Source: Heterodera schachtii (lineage: Eukaryota; Nematoda; Chromadorea; Rhabditida; Heteroderidae). From it: a DNA stretch of 64,000 nucleotides. How positions within the stretch are numbered: the first letter of the stretch is position 1; each line of letters begins with the position of its first letter. The DNA lies in assembly GCA_023374025.1 (NCBI GenBank), contig SIJG01000065.1:357496-421495 (forward strand). Direction: 5' to 3'. The notes below the pieces were generated by a model, which saw only the letters and a program-made list of their open reading frames with translations, was not told where the DNA came from and made no database searches. A program made the translations under genes and the position numbers. Positions 1-11,173 of this stretch are shown one piece after another.

Positions 1-2592
1 TTGAGCACTTGCGAAGTCACCTCAAATAAATGTCCATTTCCAAAAAGTCCCCGCATTTTGGTAAATCACCGAAAGTTCCTTGAGAGTGTTGTGTCGGAAG
101 GGTACGTTTGAGATCAGAGTGGGGGGAAGCCCCGCCTGAGGCCCCGTTTTGGTGGAGCAAAGAGTCGGCTGACCAATCAAAAGACGGCAAAAGGCTTCCA
201 CATTTTTGGCGCCACTGAAAACATTCGCAATTATGAGCAGAGGAAGGAAAGACCACCGGATGAGTACGGCGGACTTCGAACTTTCGACGGACGAAACGGC
301 GGACAAACCGCGCGAATTGTCTTCGCTACTCTTACAATTAGTAAGGCCGGAAGAATCATTATTCGATTCGTTGGACAAAAGCGAAGCCGACGACACGTCC
401 AACTCAGAGGGACTGAAGTGAACATTTTGAGGAAGAGGCAATTTGTGCATTTTCACATTTTCAGTCCATTTTGAAGGGATATACGAAAACTCATAATCGC
501 GGTCCAATGGACGTACCCCCAGGGTTTAGGTTTTGGACGCTTTCACCCCCCAGGCGACGAACAGTCAATCTTTTAGGCGATATTTCCTATTTCATTTCCC
601 TGAGGTAAGCGGTACCTAATGTGCTGCCAAGCAAATTTTTAAACGCAAAAACACCTTTGTTTTAATTTGAATTTCGAACGTGGCGAAATGCCAAGGTCAC
701 GCAGCCATTCGTCATGGTCCATGCCAATACTTTCGTCTCCGATATTTGTCAAAAAATCCTTCGGGCAATCTTCTCGGCCCAACTCAACAAATTCTGTCGT
801 TTTGAAAGGCAAAGTGAATTCGATGCCTAAAAAGAAGCGAATGTAAACGATGGAATGGCTTTTAAGTGTGGCAAAACGTTTTTCGGTCCGTTTTTTGCCG
901 TTGCGTTACTTTTTGTCTGTAATATTTGCCGAAACCCGGAAGTTGTCGGAGTGACCAACGCCACCAAATGATTCGTTGGTGACGGAACAGCAGCGAAAAG
1001 TGCGGTGAATTGTGGAGCACAAAGGTAAAAAGAATTGTTGGAGGACGAACAGAGAGAAGCCGGGGAAGAAGAAAGGGCGCGGAAAAGACTGAGCAATGAC
1101 TGGGCCCTTAACAAATTGTCACTTTTCGGCTTTCTTTCTTTTCCCCTCCCGACCATTGTGTGCCGAGAGATGTCCATGAAATTTGCTTCAATGCTTTGAA
1201 AGTTGGCACTTTTCAGCAGCGCATTTTGACCAGTGACGGAACGCCGGGGGAACAATTGGACGGCGCCAATTGAGGGGAATTGGTGGAAAAGGAGGGCGCA
1301 ATGGAGCGATGCCAACGGTGCTATTTTGTGCCGGACGGATTGCTGATCAACCCAATGGGAGTTGGAAACGATCTCAGGAAGTTTGACAGGGTAATTGCCT
1401 ATGGAAAAGAAAGCACTAAAATAGATGGCAAAATGTTGCTTCTATAGAACCAGTTGTGGTGATTTGTCGCCCGCTTAGCCATGGAAAGGGCTGTTCGGAG
1501 ATCAGTCTCAGCCGAGTGCCCAATCGCCAGTCGCGTGGGGGCCGAATGGAACTGATTTTCTGCAATTTGGACACTTTTGTGACGGCTCTAATGCATTTAT
1601 ACGACCATAAAAATATTGACAACTTACGATAACTTCTTCTTTCACGCTAAGATTCAAAAACTTATTGTCAAAATGCACAGAAAATAAATTTTGATGTTTT
1701 ATGGTCATAGCTTTTTTGAAACATAACGAAATTCTTTTGAAATTTTGCAAGCTAATTTATAAGAGCTATCGAATGATACCAAGAATGTTTAATTTGGATG
1801 CTTCTAGAAAAAGTTATGGTGAATTAGTTGTAAAATAATTTTATGGTCGTGTGAACTGCAATAGAGCCGTTGTGACTGAAAGAACATTTGGCCTTCACAA
1901 CAGAGATAAATTAGTGAAATACCGAAAATGAAAATAGCCTTCAATTTCTGAATATTTTGGTCACTTCATTCTCATTTAATTTTCAATTCTTTTAATCGTT
2001 TTCTTTATAGGGATTAACACAATTACCAACCAATAAATTACCAAATTCGGTTTATTATTTGCATTTGGCGTTGCGCCGGACACTTTCGATTTGTCGGTGG
2101 AATTGGCATTGAAATGTGAGAAGTCCACCGGATAAAGATTGCTGATTGTCTTGAGAAAAGAAAGAATTTGTTTGTAGAGAATCAGAATAATGAAATATTC
2201 ACAATAATTGATCATTGATCAATCCCTTTCTGGGAAATTTCTAACTCAAAAAATGAAAAAGTATTCCCATTTCTGTCAGAATTTGACATATAATCAAAAT
2301 GCGTTTTCTCAAATGTCCCTTTAAAATGTGCTCATTCTTTTATAATTTAAAACTTCATTAAAACATTGTCAAAAGAAGAAAGTGTTGGTAAATTCGTTGC
2401 CGAAATATCGGCGGATTCGCAATGGCCAATTTGGTCGGACGCGCAGTCGAAGGGCGACCGTGCCGCACTGTCGTCCCAATCCATCGGTGGCAAAAGGGCG
2501 AGCGGACGGACGGCGGCGGAGGGAATTTCCAATTCATTGGCCAAACAGCGCCTTAAAAGCAAACGCTGAGCAGTACTAAATTCCCCATTCAT
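1..2592 (-). CDS. DONSON: DONSON homologue (replication-fork protein), partial at window start
   Basis: DONSON is a nuclear protein that supports CMG helicase loading and stabilises replication forks. The match is by recall of the animal family. Exons on the minus strand are 2592-2365, 2149-2042, 1559-1451, 1398-910, 826-655, about 489-257, 214-70 and 20-1 (continuing off the window). Diagnostic stretches are WRLGTRLRLISEQPF, FYLCAPQFTALF followed by LVALVTPTTSGFRQIL, IEFTLPFKTTEFVELG, DEWLRDLG, and GPQAGLPPTLISNVPFR near the end. Two very small introns (42 and 49 nt) are needed to keep the C-terminal match in register. The junction between 655 and about 489 does not close in phase, so an exon edge or a base there is uncertain. 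The start at 2592 is the first in-frame ATG of exon 1. An ATG at about 2702 in another frame is an alternative only if a further short intron exists. Confidence 0.88.
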
Positions 2593-2892
2593 TCACTTGC
2601 TCTTTCTCTTTTTTATCGGTCGTCGAATGGCTTCTCGGGATTTTTCCCAAGACGGCGATTGTTCAATCGAATTGGAAGCCGATTCTGAATACTTTGAAGC
2701 CATGAAGAAAAGGGTTTAAACCGAGTGCTAAAATACATAAGTATGTATACACCTTTATAAAAACAAGCAAAAGTCTTTTTTAGTCCCTTGTCCATTTTTA
2801 GGCTGGAAGATGAAAATTCAAATTTAAAAATTGAGGATATTGTCATTTTGTTACAAAACAAATAAAAATATAAATGTTTAACAATCAAAATA

Positions 2893-3010
2893 TCCCGCCC
2901 CCGTCCCCGGGGACGGGACAGGTTTTTTGGGCTCGCCCCCGTCCCCGTGACTCAGACCCCCGCATTCCCCGCCCCCGCGACCTTCACCCCCGCGGGGGCG
3001 CGGGGGTGAA
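2893..3010. repeat. GC-rich dispersed repeat, copy 1
   Basis: A C/G-rich stretch built from CCCCCG and GTCCCCG units. It ends in an inverted GCGGGGGCGCGGGGG segment. The same order of blocks (a CGTCCCCGGGG block, then a block ending GACTCAGACCCCCGCA, then a CCCCGCGA block) recurs in the same orientation at 4657-4780. Confidence 0.7.
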
Positions 3011-3575
3011 AAATACACCCCTAAGAATGGCATATTCGTGGAATTAAAGGCAAAAATTTACACAATTTTGAATTTTTTTAACCATCTTTTACAAATTTTT
3101 ATGAAATAAAGTAAATTGTATTTCCATTTTTAAATATATTTGTGTTTTAGTGGTTAGTACCAGGGATGGAATTCCGAGGCACCAAAAAATTTCGGAAGTC
3201 GGAAGTCGGAATTCCGAGGGCGAAAAATTTTTCGGAAGTCGGAATTCCGAGGCTCGAAAATTTTTCGGAAGTCGGAAGTCGGAATTCCGACCCCAAAAAC
3301 GTCGGAAGTCGGAACTCGGAAGTCGGAATTTTTCAAAAAAATAAAATATAATAAAAAAATTTTTAATATTTAATAGGCTAAATTTTAAAATTTTAACCAT
3401 GTAAAAGGTAATTTAAAATTGTTTTTAGTTTATTTCTATATTTATTTGAAATTTTTTTAAATGATTTTCAAATTATTTTAAGCAATTATACATTATTTAG
3501 ATTTTTTTGGGACAGTTACACCCTTTTTTGCGGCGCGTTTTATCCAAAAAAATTTGGGGAACTTCGGGGAGGGGT

Positions 3576-3601
3576 CCGGTGGTGCCGATAGGCGCCGCCG
3601 G
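3576..3601. repeat. GC-rich hairpin with GATA loop, copy 1
   Basis: The 5' arm CCGGTGGTGCC, a GATA loop and a complementary GC-rich 3' arm form a hairpin with little or no mismatch. Further copies lie at 3710-3735, at 4205-4230 (reverse orientation) and, degenerate, at 30095-30114. Confidence 0.75.
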
Positions 3602-3709
3602 GAAAATTTTAGTGATTTTTAATGCGATTTGTTAACAGATTTTGTACAAAAAATGGCCAAATTTAGCGATTTTTGGCTAATTTTTCAAGAAAATTAAGTA
3701 ATTTTGAGT

Positions 3710-3735
3710 CCGGCGGTGCCGATAGGCGCCGCCGG
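3710..3735. repeat. GC-rich hairpin with GATA loop, copy 2
   Basis: The arm CCGGCGGTGCC, loop GATA and its complement. The downstream flank (AAAATT, AATTTATTAACAGA, TTGTACAAAA) also resembles the flank of copy 1, so the repeat unit is longer than the hairpin. Confidence 0.75.
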
Positions 3736-4204
3736 AAAAAAATTGAAAATTTCTATGCAATTTATTAACAGAATTGTACAAAATTTGCTAATTTTTTGAA
3801 AAAAAACTCAAAAAAAAAAAATTCCGAAAAATTCCGACTTTTCATCAAAAATTTCGGAACTCGGAAGTCGGAATTCCGAGGCCCCAAAAATTTTCGGAAG
3901 TCGGAAGTCGGAATTCCGACCCCAAAAATGTCGGAAGTCGGAACTCGGAAGTCGGAAGTCGGAATTCCGTGCCATCCCTGGTTAGTACTTCAACATTAAC
4001 AATCTTTTTGTCATGAGTTCGACACCGGTTGACGTTTTCTTTTGATTTTATTTTTTTTCCAATTAATACAGGGTTTTTCTATATGTTCTTATTTGTAAGA
4101 AATGTTCTGATTGAGGTAGTGCATTATTTTCAACTAAAAGAGGAAAATTTCTAAAAATTTGGCTAATTTCTAGCAAAATTCACATATTCTTAAAAAAAAA
4201 TTCC

Positions 4205-4230
4205 CCGGCGGCGCCTATCGGCACCGCCGG
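4205..4230. repeat. GC-rich hairpin, copy 3 (reverse orientation)
   Basis: The reverse-complement form of the same motif, with TATC in the loop. It lies outside the 3160-3981 element. Confidence 0.7.
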
Positions 4231-4656
4231 ACCTCTCCCATCGCGCATTCACCATGTTTTTTTGGAAAAATGTGCCGCAAAAAATGATAAAAATCTGATG
4301 TGATCCCGAATGCACTGGAATTTACGATTTGCTTATTTCCTCCCCAAAAGAACGAATAAATTGTAAAAATATTTGAAACAATTTTTGCAAATTTTCTTAT
4401 TTTTGACCATAAATCTTAGGTTTTGGCCTTTGTTCTTATTTTGAGATAGAAACCCTATAGACAAAAACACCCATAAAAATTGACTATTTTTGGCATATTT
4501 GTAATCCCTAAATATGGTCATTTTTGAAAAAAAATCTGTGCAATTATACCAAAAAGAATTAAAACGAGGCGATATATTGAATAAAGGAATGTGGAGTCAA
4601 ACACATCATTCAAAAAAAATTAATTTTTTGTGAGATTTTTTGGAGCTATTAAACGC

Positions 4657-4780
4657 AAACCCCCGCCCCCGTCCCCGGGGGCGAGTCATTTGATCACCCC
4701 CGTCCCCGCCCCCGCGACTCTGACCCCCGCAATCCCCCGCCCCCGCGAAAAGCCACCCCCGCCCACGGGGTCCGAACCCT
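4657..4780. repeat. GC-rich dispersed repeat, copy 2
   Basis: Same block order and orientation as 2893-3010, with small gaps. Together the two copies bracket the inverted-repeat element, so an older composite repeat is possible. Confidence 0.65.
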
Positions 4781-5010
4781 ATATTTAAGTATAAAAAAAG
4801 GTCTTAAAAATAATTTTTAAAATTTCGGGATTGAGATTTTAATAAAAAAAAAAACTGCAACCAGTTTCACTACTGCACTTTCATTCTTGGTAAATTCTCA
4901 AAATTTCTTCATTTGGTCGTTGGTGGTTTCCGGTCGGAGCTTGTCCCAGAACTCAGATTTTGAAGGAATAAATAATTAATTTTATTTTATTATTACTAGG
5001 GTTGTAAATT

Positions 5011-5150
5011 ATATGGACTAAAAAACCCTAAATATGGACATAAAATATGGACTAAAAAAGGCCGAAATATGGACGAAAAAGCTCAAAAATGGCGAAATAT
5101 GGATTTATTCTCGAAAACCCCAAAATATGGATTTATATGGACTAAAAACT
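5011..5150 (+). repeat. Short tandem array of AAATATGGAC-type units
   Basis: About eight imperfect copies of ATATGGAC or ATATGGATT, separated by A-rich spacers, within about 140 bp. No coding potential. Confidence 0.6.
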
Positions 5151-6391
5151 TTCACCAAATCAAAAAATTTTAACGCAGAAATGCTATTTTTGAGCCCCTT
5201 TCTTCATAGCATATGCTCAGAAAAAATATGTACTTGAAGAGAAATATTCATTTTCTATGGAGAAATCCGAGTCAATCACCGTTTTGGCTGAAATGCCATT
5301 CGCAATCCTTCTTCTCGGTCCCGGTCAGATCCCCAAACATTTTTTCCATTTGACAATTATTAACAAATTATATTTACTTTTTTCCCCCTTGATCAGTCTG
5401 TACATATCTCAAACCTACGGTACTTTTCTGTTTTGTGGCCCATGAATTTTTAAAAAAGGGCTCATAGTTCGAGAACTAAATAATTTCGGAGGCATAAATG
5501 CAATAATTTGTGTCTTCGAAAAATGCCCTTTCGTTAATTTATGCAATAATGACGAATATCTTGCAATTCTATTCAATGTTTGTTTAAAAATTCAAATCCG
5601 GGCCATAACAGAAAATGCCAATCGTTCTTCGCATGTGCTTCATTCTTCCGCTTCATTCACTGTTAATTTCGCATTTTAAGTTTCTTTTTCATCTTACGCT
5701 TTTCAATTGTCTGTTGGTCCGTCCCATTGGTCACTTTTGTTGCAAGAAATTTCCTTGGAGAGACAGAGGATAATCGAACCACAAAACAGAACACAACATC
5801 TCTCCGCTTTCCACTGATAATGTCAGGAAAAATTGGGTCACTCCGATGATCCCCCCTCCCCCCCCCCCCCCCTCTCCCCGCGATCGGAGAGTCCATCTGC
5901 TGATCTGAGCAGCTCTTCCCGACGATCAAAGTATGTGTCGCTGTGCGGACTGATGCCGCAGGCGATATTCCTGCCCTCGAGAGACGGAAGGAATTGCCGT
6001 TGGTTATGGGGAGGGAACAGCGCGCAAAATGATCCTGCTGATCGGCAGCGATCGACGTTAAGCCCCAAATTCAGTTCAGAGACTGACAAACAACAACAGG
6101 TAGTGCTGCTTGGGCAGGGGCGGCGGTGATGGATGGGCGAATTCATTTGGGCTGGTGGTCCGGGAGGGAAAGTGCCGCCGGCGTGTCGTCCGACGACCGA
6201 AGGGCGGCGTCGATTGTTTGTCTCGCCAAGCCGTCAAATTCCTCGTCCGGTCAAACGGTGCCCCCAATTTTCGCTTTTCCTCTATACAAAACTCATCTTT
6301 AATTGCTTTCACTGCCGAAAAGCGAAATCACTCAAAAAAATTCAAAAACATTCAGCAGAGTTTAAACTCGGCGAATAAAAACGCCAAAGAA

Positions 6392-7862
6392 ATGGGCCCG
6401 GGAGACGGAGCCCAAACAGAAGCACAACAGCCGAGCTTCTCAAACAGTACAAGCAGTAGCTTGGCCATGTGCAGCACGAACAGAAAACAGAAAGACACCG
6501 AAGAAAGCGGCGAAGAACGGCACGCAGAGGAAGAGACGAGTCGGGACAACGCCTACCGGTGGATGATCGGCCTGAGTAGCGGGGTCAGTCTGATTGCGCT
6601 GCTCAGCGTTTGTCTTTTGGTGCCGTCCCTTTACGACCAAGTGCACAGCATGGCACGCTTTGCACACAACGACTTCGCCTTCTGTGAAGTCACTTCTCTT
6701 AATTGCTTATCCATTAATCCCTTTGCCAATTAATCCTTCCCTTTCAGCGGTCTGTCAATGACATCGAAAGTGCAGCGCCAAATGCGGCGTTTGTGCTCAA
6801 AAACCGCACGCGACGTGAAGCGGACTACGCGGGATATAGCCCCAGCATTTTGCCAACGAATGGGCCACTCTTTCAGGAGTGTCCGGGTAAGCGATACGCT
6901 TGTAACTGACTGTTGGCACACCCAAATATCCTCAAAGCGTGTTGCATTCCGGGCGAAAGAGGCCCCACCGGCGACCCCGGCTTGCCCGGCTTACCTGGTG
7001 CCCCGGGCCCTGACGGTGCGCAAGGTCGTCCCGGCACGACGCCGAATGCGTCGTGCATTCCCGAGCGCGTGTTTGAGCCCCCGCCGTGTTTGCCATGCCC
7101 TCAGGGTCCTCGAGGGCCTCCAGGTGCTATTTGGCATTTTGGGACTTTCGATATTTCAATTTAAGGTCACCCCGGATTCCCTGGAGAGGTAAGAAGTGTT
7201 CCAAGTAAGTGTTCGAGTTTTTACTCAGCCTGGCGATCGTGGCATACCGGGCCGACCTGGCCAAGACGGACTGCCTGGCAAGCCGGGCGAAGACGGGCCG
7301 CCTGGGCCGGACGGAGCGCCAGGACAACCAGGGCCATACGGCGACAAAGGGCCCACCCCTGAGGCGCACATAATTCCTGGCCCACCGGGAGACCCGGGCG
7401 AGACGGGACCATGGTGAAAACATTCTTTTCTTTTCAATAAAAGAGATACTTTAAGGGGTCCGCCCGGCCATCCTGGACCTCCTGGCGAAGACGGATACCC
7501 CGGAGGATCGGGCGAAAAGGGATGGCCCGGGCCGCCGGGGCCGCCCGGTCCGATGGGAACACCGGGACTGCCGGGGCCAATGGGAGAGGCGGGCCCTATC
7601 GGTAAGAGAGTAAAGAGACAAACAAAAGAAAACACCTTTCGAAGGCACTCCCGGCACATGCGTATGCCAAGACACTGAAGTGGTGTTGACCGAGAAAAGG
7701 CCGTTGTCGCCGGCGCTTCCGCCGGCGGAGCCGATGGGCGACGCTTACGGCGTGGGGAAAATGGGCGCATTGGCACCCCCGGCCTTGGAGAGCGCAAATA
7801 CGGTGACGGATGAGCTGTACAAGCGGAAGAAGAAGAAGAGGAAGATGAAGAAGCGCATCTGA
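6392..7862 (+). CDS. Cuticle collagen 1 (397 aa)
   Basis: A secreted or membrane-anchored structural collagen of the nematode cuticle. Exons 6392-6688, 6748-6886, 6938-7123, 7166-7188, 7229-7413, 7456-7601 and 7645-7862 sum to 398 codons. The N-terminal part has a hydrophobic anchor (about residues 50-72, [20 protein letters not shown]) and a [19 protein letters not shown] segment typical of the N-terminal domain. RTRREADY is a likely furin-type cleavage site. Then come Gly-X-Y blocks broken by short Cys-containing gaps ([18 protein letters not shown]). The C-terminus has [12 protein letters not shown] and a Lys/Arg-rich tail. The CVCQ tail recalls the SQT-1/ROL-6 group by memory. Introns are 40-59 nt. 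The start is the ATG after an in-frame stop-rich region. Confidence 0.93.
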
Positions 7863-8997
7863 TTGATTGGTCACTGATCAGAGGACGGAACGGAAATTGG
7901 CGAGTGATCAGAGCCAAACGAAGCGATTGACTGCCCAAAGGCATTCCCCGGCAATGCCAACAAACGCTGCCGTCCCTTTGTTGCCTCTTTTTCCATATCT
8001 TATGCCAAATCGATCTTTTTTTGTTTGCTATCATTTGATTTGATTATTCGTTCACTTTTGTGCCTTTCCATTGCTCACCCTTTATTATGCAATTCAAATT
8101 TTAATAAAGAAAATAGGCAATTAATTCACTCCAAATTAATGCACATATTAATTTCAAACACTTTTCATTTACTGTATTTACCTACAGTACTCGAAACATA
8201 TGGTTAAAAGAAGTAGATCAATTTTGTAATTTTTGCTAAATAATTGGTAAATATTTTTGTCAAATTTAAAATGATATAATTAATTGATGTGACTTTTTGG
8301 CACATCAAAGTTTGTCTGAATCCAACATAAATGGATGAGATGAATACATGAGTTAGGAAAGCTTTAAGCGAAAAGTTGGGGGCCGGCAAAGTTTGGGTGT
8401 TTTTGTTTCGCGGGCCAATGTTTTTTCCGACCGACCGAACGAACCAACGCCCATTCCCTCCCCCCCCGCCCAATTGAGTTTTTTGGGGGTTACTTTTTAA
8501 CACATTCAATCAAATGTGGTCGTCCATTCTCCCATCCTTTGTTTGTTCCTTAATTGTCAAAAGTGTCTCCCCTTTCTTTGATTTGTCCGTGTCTCTCTCT
8601 CTCTGTTCCGTCCGTTTCGTTTCGTTTCGTTTTCTTCGGCTGATTGGTCGTGCGCTTCCCCCCCCCCCCCCCCTCCCCCCGTCCTCCGTCTGTCCCCCGG
8701 GGGAAGGGATGGACTGTCGCCGTCCGTCGCCCTTCGTCGGCGCCCTCTGCCTTTGATCAGTTGCTCATCCACCCTTAGTTTCTGATCATCCGCTGATCGG
8801 TTGGGTCGCGCACTTTTCATCATTTCCCAAATCGCCGATCTGCCGACCGACAAACCGAACAAAGGCTGAGACGGAAGAAAGAAGCGAAACTGACGACAGA
8901 CGAAAAGCGAAACGGACGGAGGAAAAACGAAGCGGTGAAAGAGCAGCGAATTCACTCAAAGAGATCATTTAGCAACGGCACTTTCAGAGACAAAGGA
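7863..8997. other. Intergenic region between the two collagens
   Basis: AT-rich DNA to about 8350, then pyrimidine-rich stretches including a C-run near 8660 and GTTTC repeats near 8620. I see no gene. It presumably contains the promoter of collagen 2. Confidence 0.6.
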
Positions 8998-10585
8998 ATG
9001 CTATCATCAGCAAGCAAAAAGAGGCACGGAGAAAGGTAAAAGCAAAGGCAAAGTGACAGAAGAAGAGGGCACAAAGTTTGTTGGTTTGGCCAGGTCCGAT
9101 TCCCTCTGCTCCTCCTCCGATGATGCCCAATCGGTGCGCCATTGGGTGTTTCAATGCGTCACCGGACTACAAATTGCCTTCAGGTAATATGGGATTTAAT
9201 TAAGTGACAAAAAATAACACTCCAAATTTAATGCCTAATTATGCTGTAAGTTATGCTTTTTGTTTCCTCCCCTCGCTCTCTCTCCCTTTTCAGTTGTCTC
9301 TCTCTGCTGGTCGTGGCACTGAGTGTGCCGTTAATGTACAGCCAAGTGCACACCACTCTCGCTTATGTTCAGGAGCAAATGCACTTTTGTGAGCAGTCCA
9401 TTGTGGATGCGCAACTGTCGCTTCAGTCGCGCGCGTACCGCCCGCGGCACGCGACACGCGCTAACCGCACGGAACGGCAAGCGGAGTACGAGGAGAGCAG
9501 CGGGGGAATGGCATCACTCGGAAGCGGACAGCCACTCGAGACGGAATGCCCGGGCTGCTGCATCCCTGGCCCCCCGGGGCCACGGGGACCCTCCGGACAG
9601 CCGGGCAAGCGGAAATTGAAAACTATCGTTAAACGAGAGTTCAAAAAGACTAGAATTGAAATTAGGAAAATACTCACGCTTCTGTTCCCTTTAGGAATGC
9701 CTGGAAGACCGGGAACAGCCGGGAAGCCGGGATCCCCTGGCCTATCTCCAAACCAAACGTGTCCCATGCAAGTGAAGCGGGACCCGCCCCCGTGCCGGCC
9801 GTGTCCCAAGGGACCGCCCGGCATCAAAGGGTGGCCCGGTTTTCCGGGTGACGTTGGCCCAGTCGGTGCGCCGGGCGAAAAGGGCCGAGACGGAGACGAC
9901 GGAGCACCGGGTGGGCATTTCAACTAATGAAAAAATATTTTTTGCTCTTCTTCAGGTGAATCTGGACCCCAAGGCCCGCCGGGCTTCCGAGGAGCCCCCG
10001 GGGCACCCGGAGACAAAGGCGAAACTCCGAAAGGTGGGGAAATTAATTGGAGAGGGAATGGGGCGATTCTAAACAATTCAAAGTCAAATGGGCAGCTTTA
10101 ATGTAAAATTGGAACAGGCGAAGTCCGCGAAGGCCCCCCGGGCGACCCAGGCCCCCCAGGGCCAATCGGAGCCAGCGGAGTGCCGGGACTCCCTGGCCGA
10201 AACGGACAGACAGGGCCGCAAGGAGGTAAAGCTGTTTATCATTCCGCCGAGACTTTTTTGTTTGTCAGATCGGGGTTACCCCGGCAACCCTGGAGAGCCT
10301 GGCGAGTCCGGATACCCCGGCCCCGAAGGTAAAATTAAGAGACAATGCGAAGGACCGAAACAATTTAGGCCCTCCTGGGCTCCAAGGCCCTCCCGGACAG
10401 CCCGGGGTTTGCGTGTGCCAGGTCAGCAGAGGTCAGCATTTGCCCTGGCAACAGTTCATTTCCCACAGAACATCGATTCCATCATTGTGGCCGGCCCGGA
10501 CCCTTCACAGCCGCGGCTGGCCGAGTCCAGCCAAATACAGTACCCATCTTACAACATGCAACCGGCAAACGAATACGGTGGATGA
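8998..10585 (+). CDS. Cuticle collagen 2 (356 aa)
   Basis: The second cuticle collagen, in tandem with the first. Exons 8998-9035, 9094-9183, 9294-9604, 9695-9910, 9956-10033, 10118-10225, 10269-10328, 10369-10421 and 10469-10585 sum to 357 codons. It has a short basic N-terminus, a membrane segment around CLSLLVVALSVPL, the YSQVHTTLAYVQEQMHFCE motif, several short basic stretches between RPRHATRANR and TERQAEYEE as candidate cleavage sites, then Gly-X-Y blocks with PPCRPCPKGP, and the C-terminal motif GVCVCQNIDSI. The intron after 9604 starts with GC (GCAAGC), the only donor that keeps Gly-X-Y in register. The ATG at 8998 was chosen because the long upstream-open frame has no ATG and the 58-nt intron restores the N-terminal domain. 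Confidence 0.92.
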
Positions 10586-11173
10586 GAGGAAAAGCGGAGA
10601 AGAGAAAATTTAACTGTTATTTATTTACAGAAATATTAGAGAATTATAAAATGTTTGCTTAAAAAAAGCTTTTAAACTTAAACATCCCTTTTTTAACATG
10701 CTCCCCTCTTTTTTCTACATTACCTTACCCTCTTTTCCCCCCTTCCCTTCTCTTTCCCTCTCTTCCCTCCTTTTCTCCCTTCCTCTCTCTTCCTCTCTTT
10801 TCCCCCCACCTCCCTTCTCTTTCCACCTTTCCCTCTCTTCCCTCCTTTTCTCCCTTCCTCTCTCTTCCTCTCTTTTCCCCCCACCTCCCTTCTCTTTCCA
10901 CCTTTCCCTCTCTTCCCTCCTTTTCTCCCTTCCTCTCTCTTCCTCTCTTTTCCCCCCTTCCCTTTTCTTTCCCCCTTTCCCTCTCTTCCCTCCTTTTCTC
11001 CCTTCCTCTCTCTTCCTCTCTTTTCCCCCCTTCCCTTCTCTTTCCCCCTTTCCCTCTGTTCCCTCCTTTTCTCCCTTCCTCTCTTTTCCCCGCTTCCCTT
11101 CTCTTTCCCCCTTTTTCTCTCTTCCCCTCTTTTTCTCTCCCTTTGATTTGACTCTCCAATCTCTTCTCTTCTT
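10586..11173. repeat. Pyrimidine minisatellite 3' of collagen 2
   Basis: About 440 bp (10725-11165) of CT-only sequence. A ~75-bp unit containing CCACCTCCCTTCTCTTTCC recurs at about 10806 and 10881, followed by shortened copies. Long ORFs on either strand are artefacts of this composition. Confidence 0.85.

Larger units (their letters stand above)
3160..3981. mobile_element. Non-autonomous inverted-repeat element with TTAGTA target duplication
   Basis: The 822-bp element begins CCAGGGATGG and ends with its exact reverse complement, CCATCCCTGG. TTAGTA lies immediately on both sides (3154-3159 and 3982-3987), as expected of a target-site duplication. Both ends are filled with tandem GGAAGTCGGAATTCCG-type subrepeats in the same orientation (about 3168-3340 and 3855-3975). 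The interior holds two ~130-bp-spaced copies of a GC-rich hairpin. No transposase ORF is present. A degenerate related sequence (CAGGGATG followed by TTCCGAGTTCCG) lies near 16848-16915. Confidence 0.7.
3130..4034 (+). pseudogene. Degenerate tRNA-like sequence interrupted by an inverted-repeat element
   Basis: If the 3160-3981 element and one TTAGTA copy are removed, the flanks read as an A-box-like TTTAGTGGTTAGTAC, then about 30 nt, then a B-box-like GAGTTCGACACC. This is only weakly tRNA-like. No clean acceptor stem is visible, so it may be a tRNA-derived SINE remnant or chance. Confidence 0.25.
2593..6391. other. Repeat-rich intergenic block upstream of collagen 1
   Basis: I see no convincing gene. 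The block is AT-rich and carries GC-rich islands at 2893-3010 and 4657-4780, an inverted-repeat element at 3160-3981, several copies of a GC-rich hairpin, a tandem ATATGGAC-type array near 5011-5150, and a C-homopolymer near 5860. The ORFs inside it are short and low in complexity. Confidence 0.7.

Noticed and set aside
206..421. Plus-strand ORF opposite DONSON
   Set aside because: It looks coding by composition, but the minus strand gives a clear DONSON match (SAVLIRGAKN and GPQAGLPPTL) once a 42-nt intron is removed.
7225..8034. Minus-strand 269-codon ORF with Gly-Pro content
   Set aside because: Antisense shadow of the collagen Gly-X-Y exons.
10725..11165. CRISPR-like array
   Set aside because: Contiguous CT minisatellite without unique spacers, in a eukaryotic setting.
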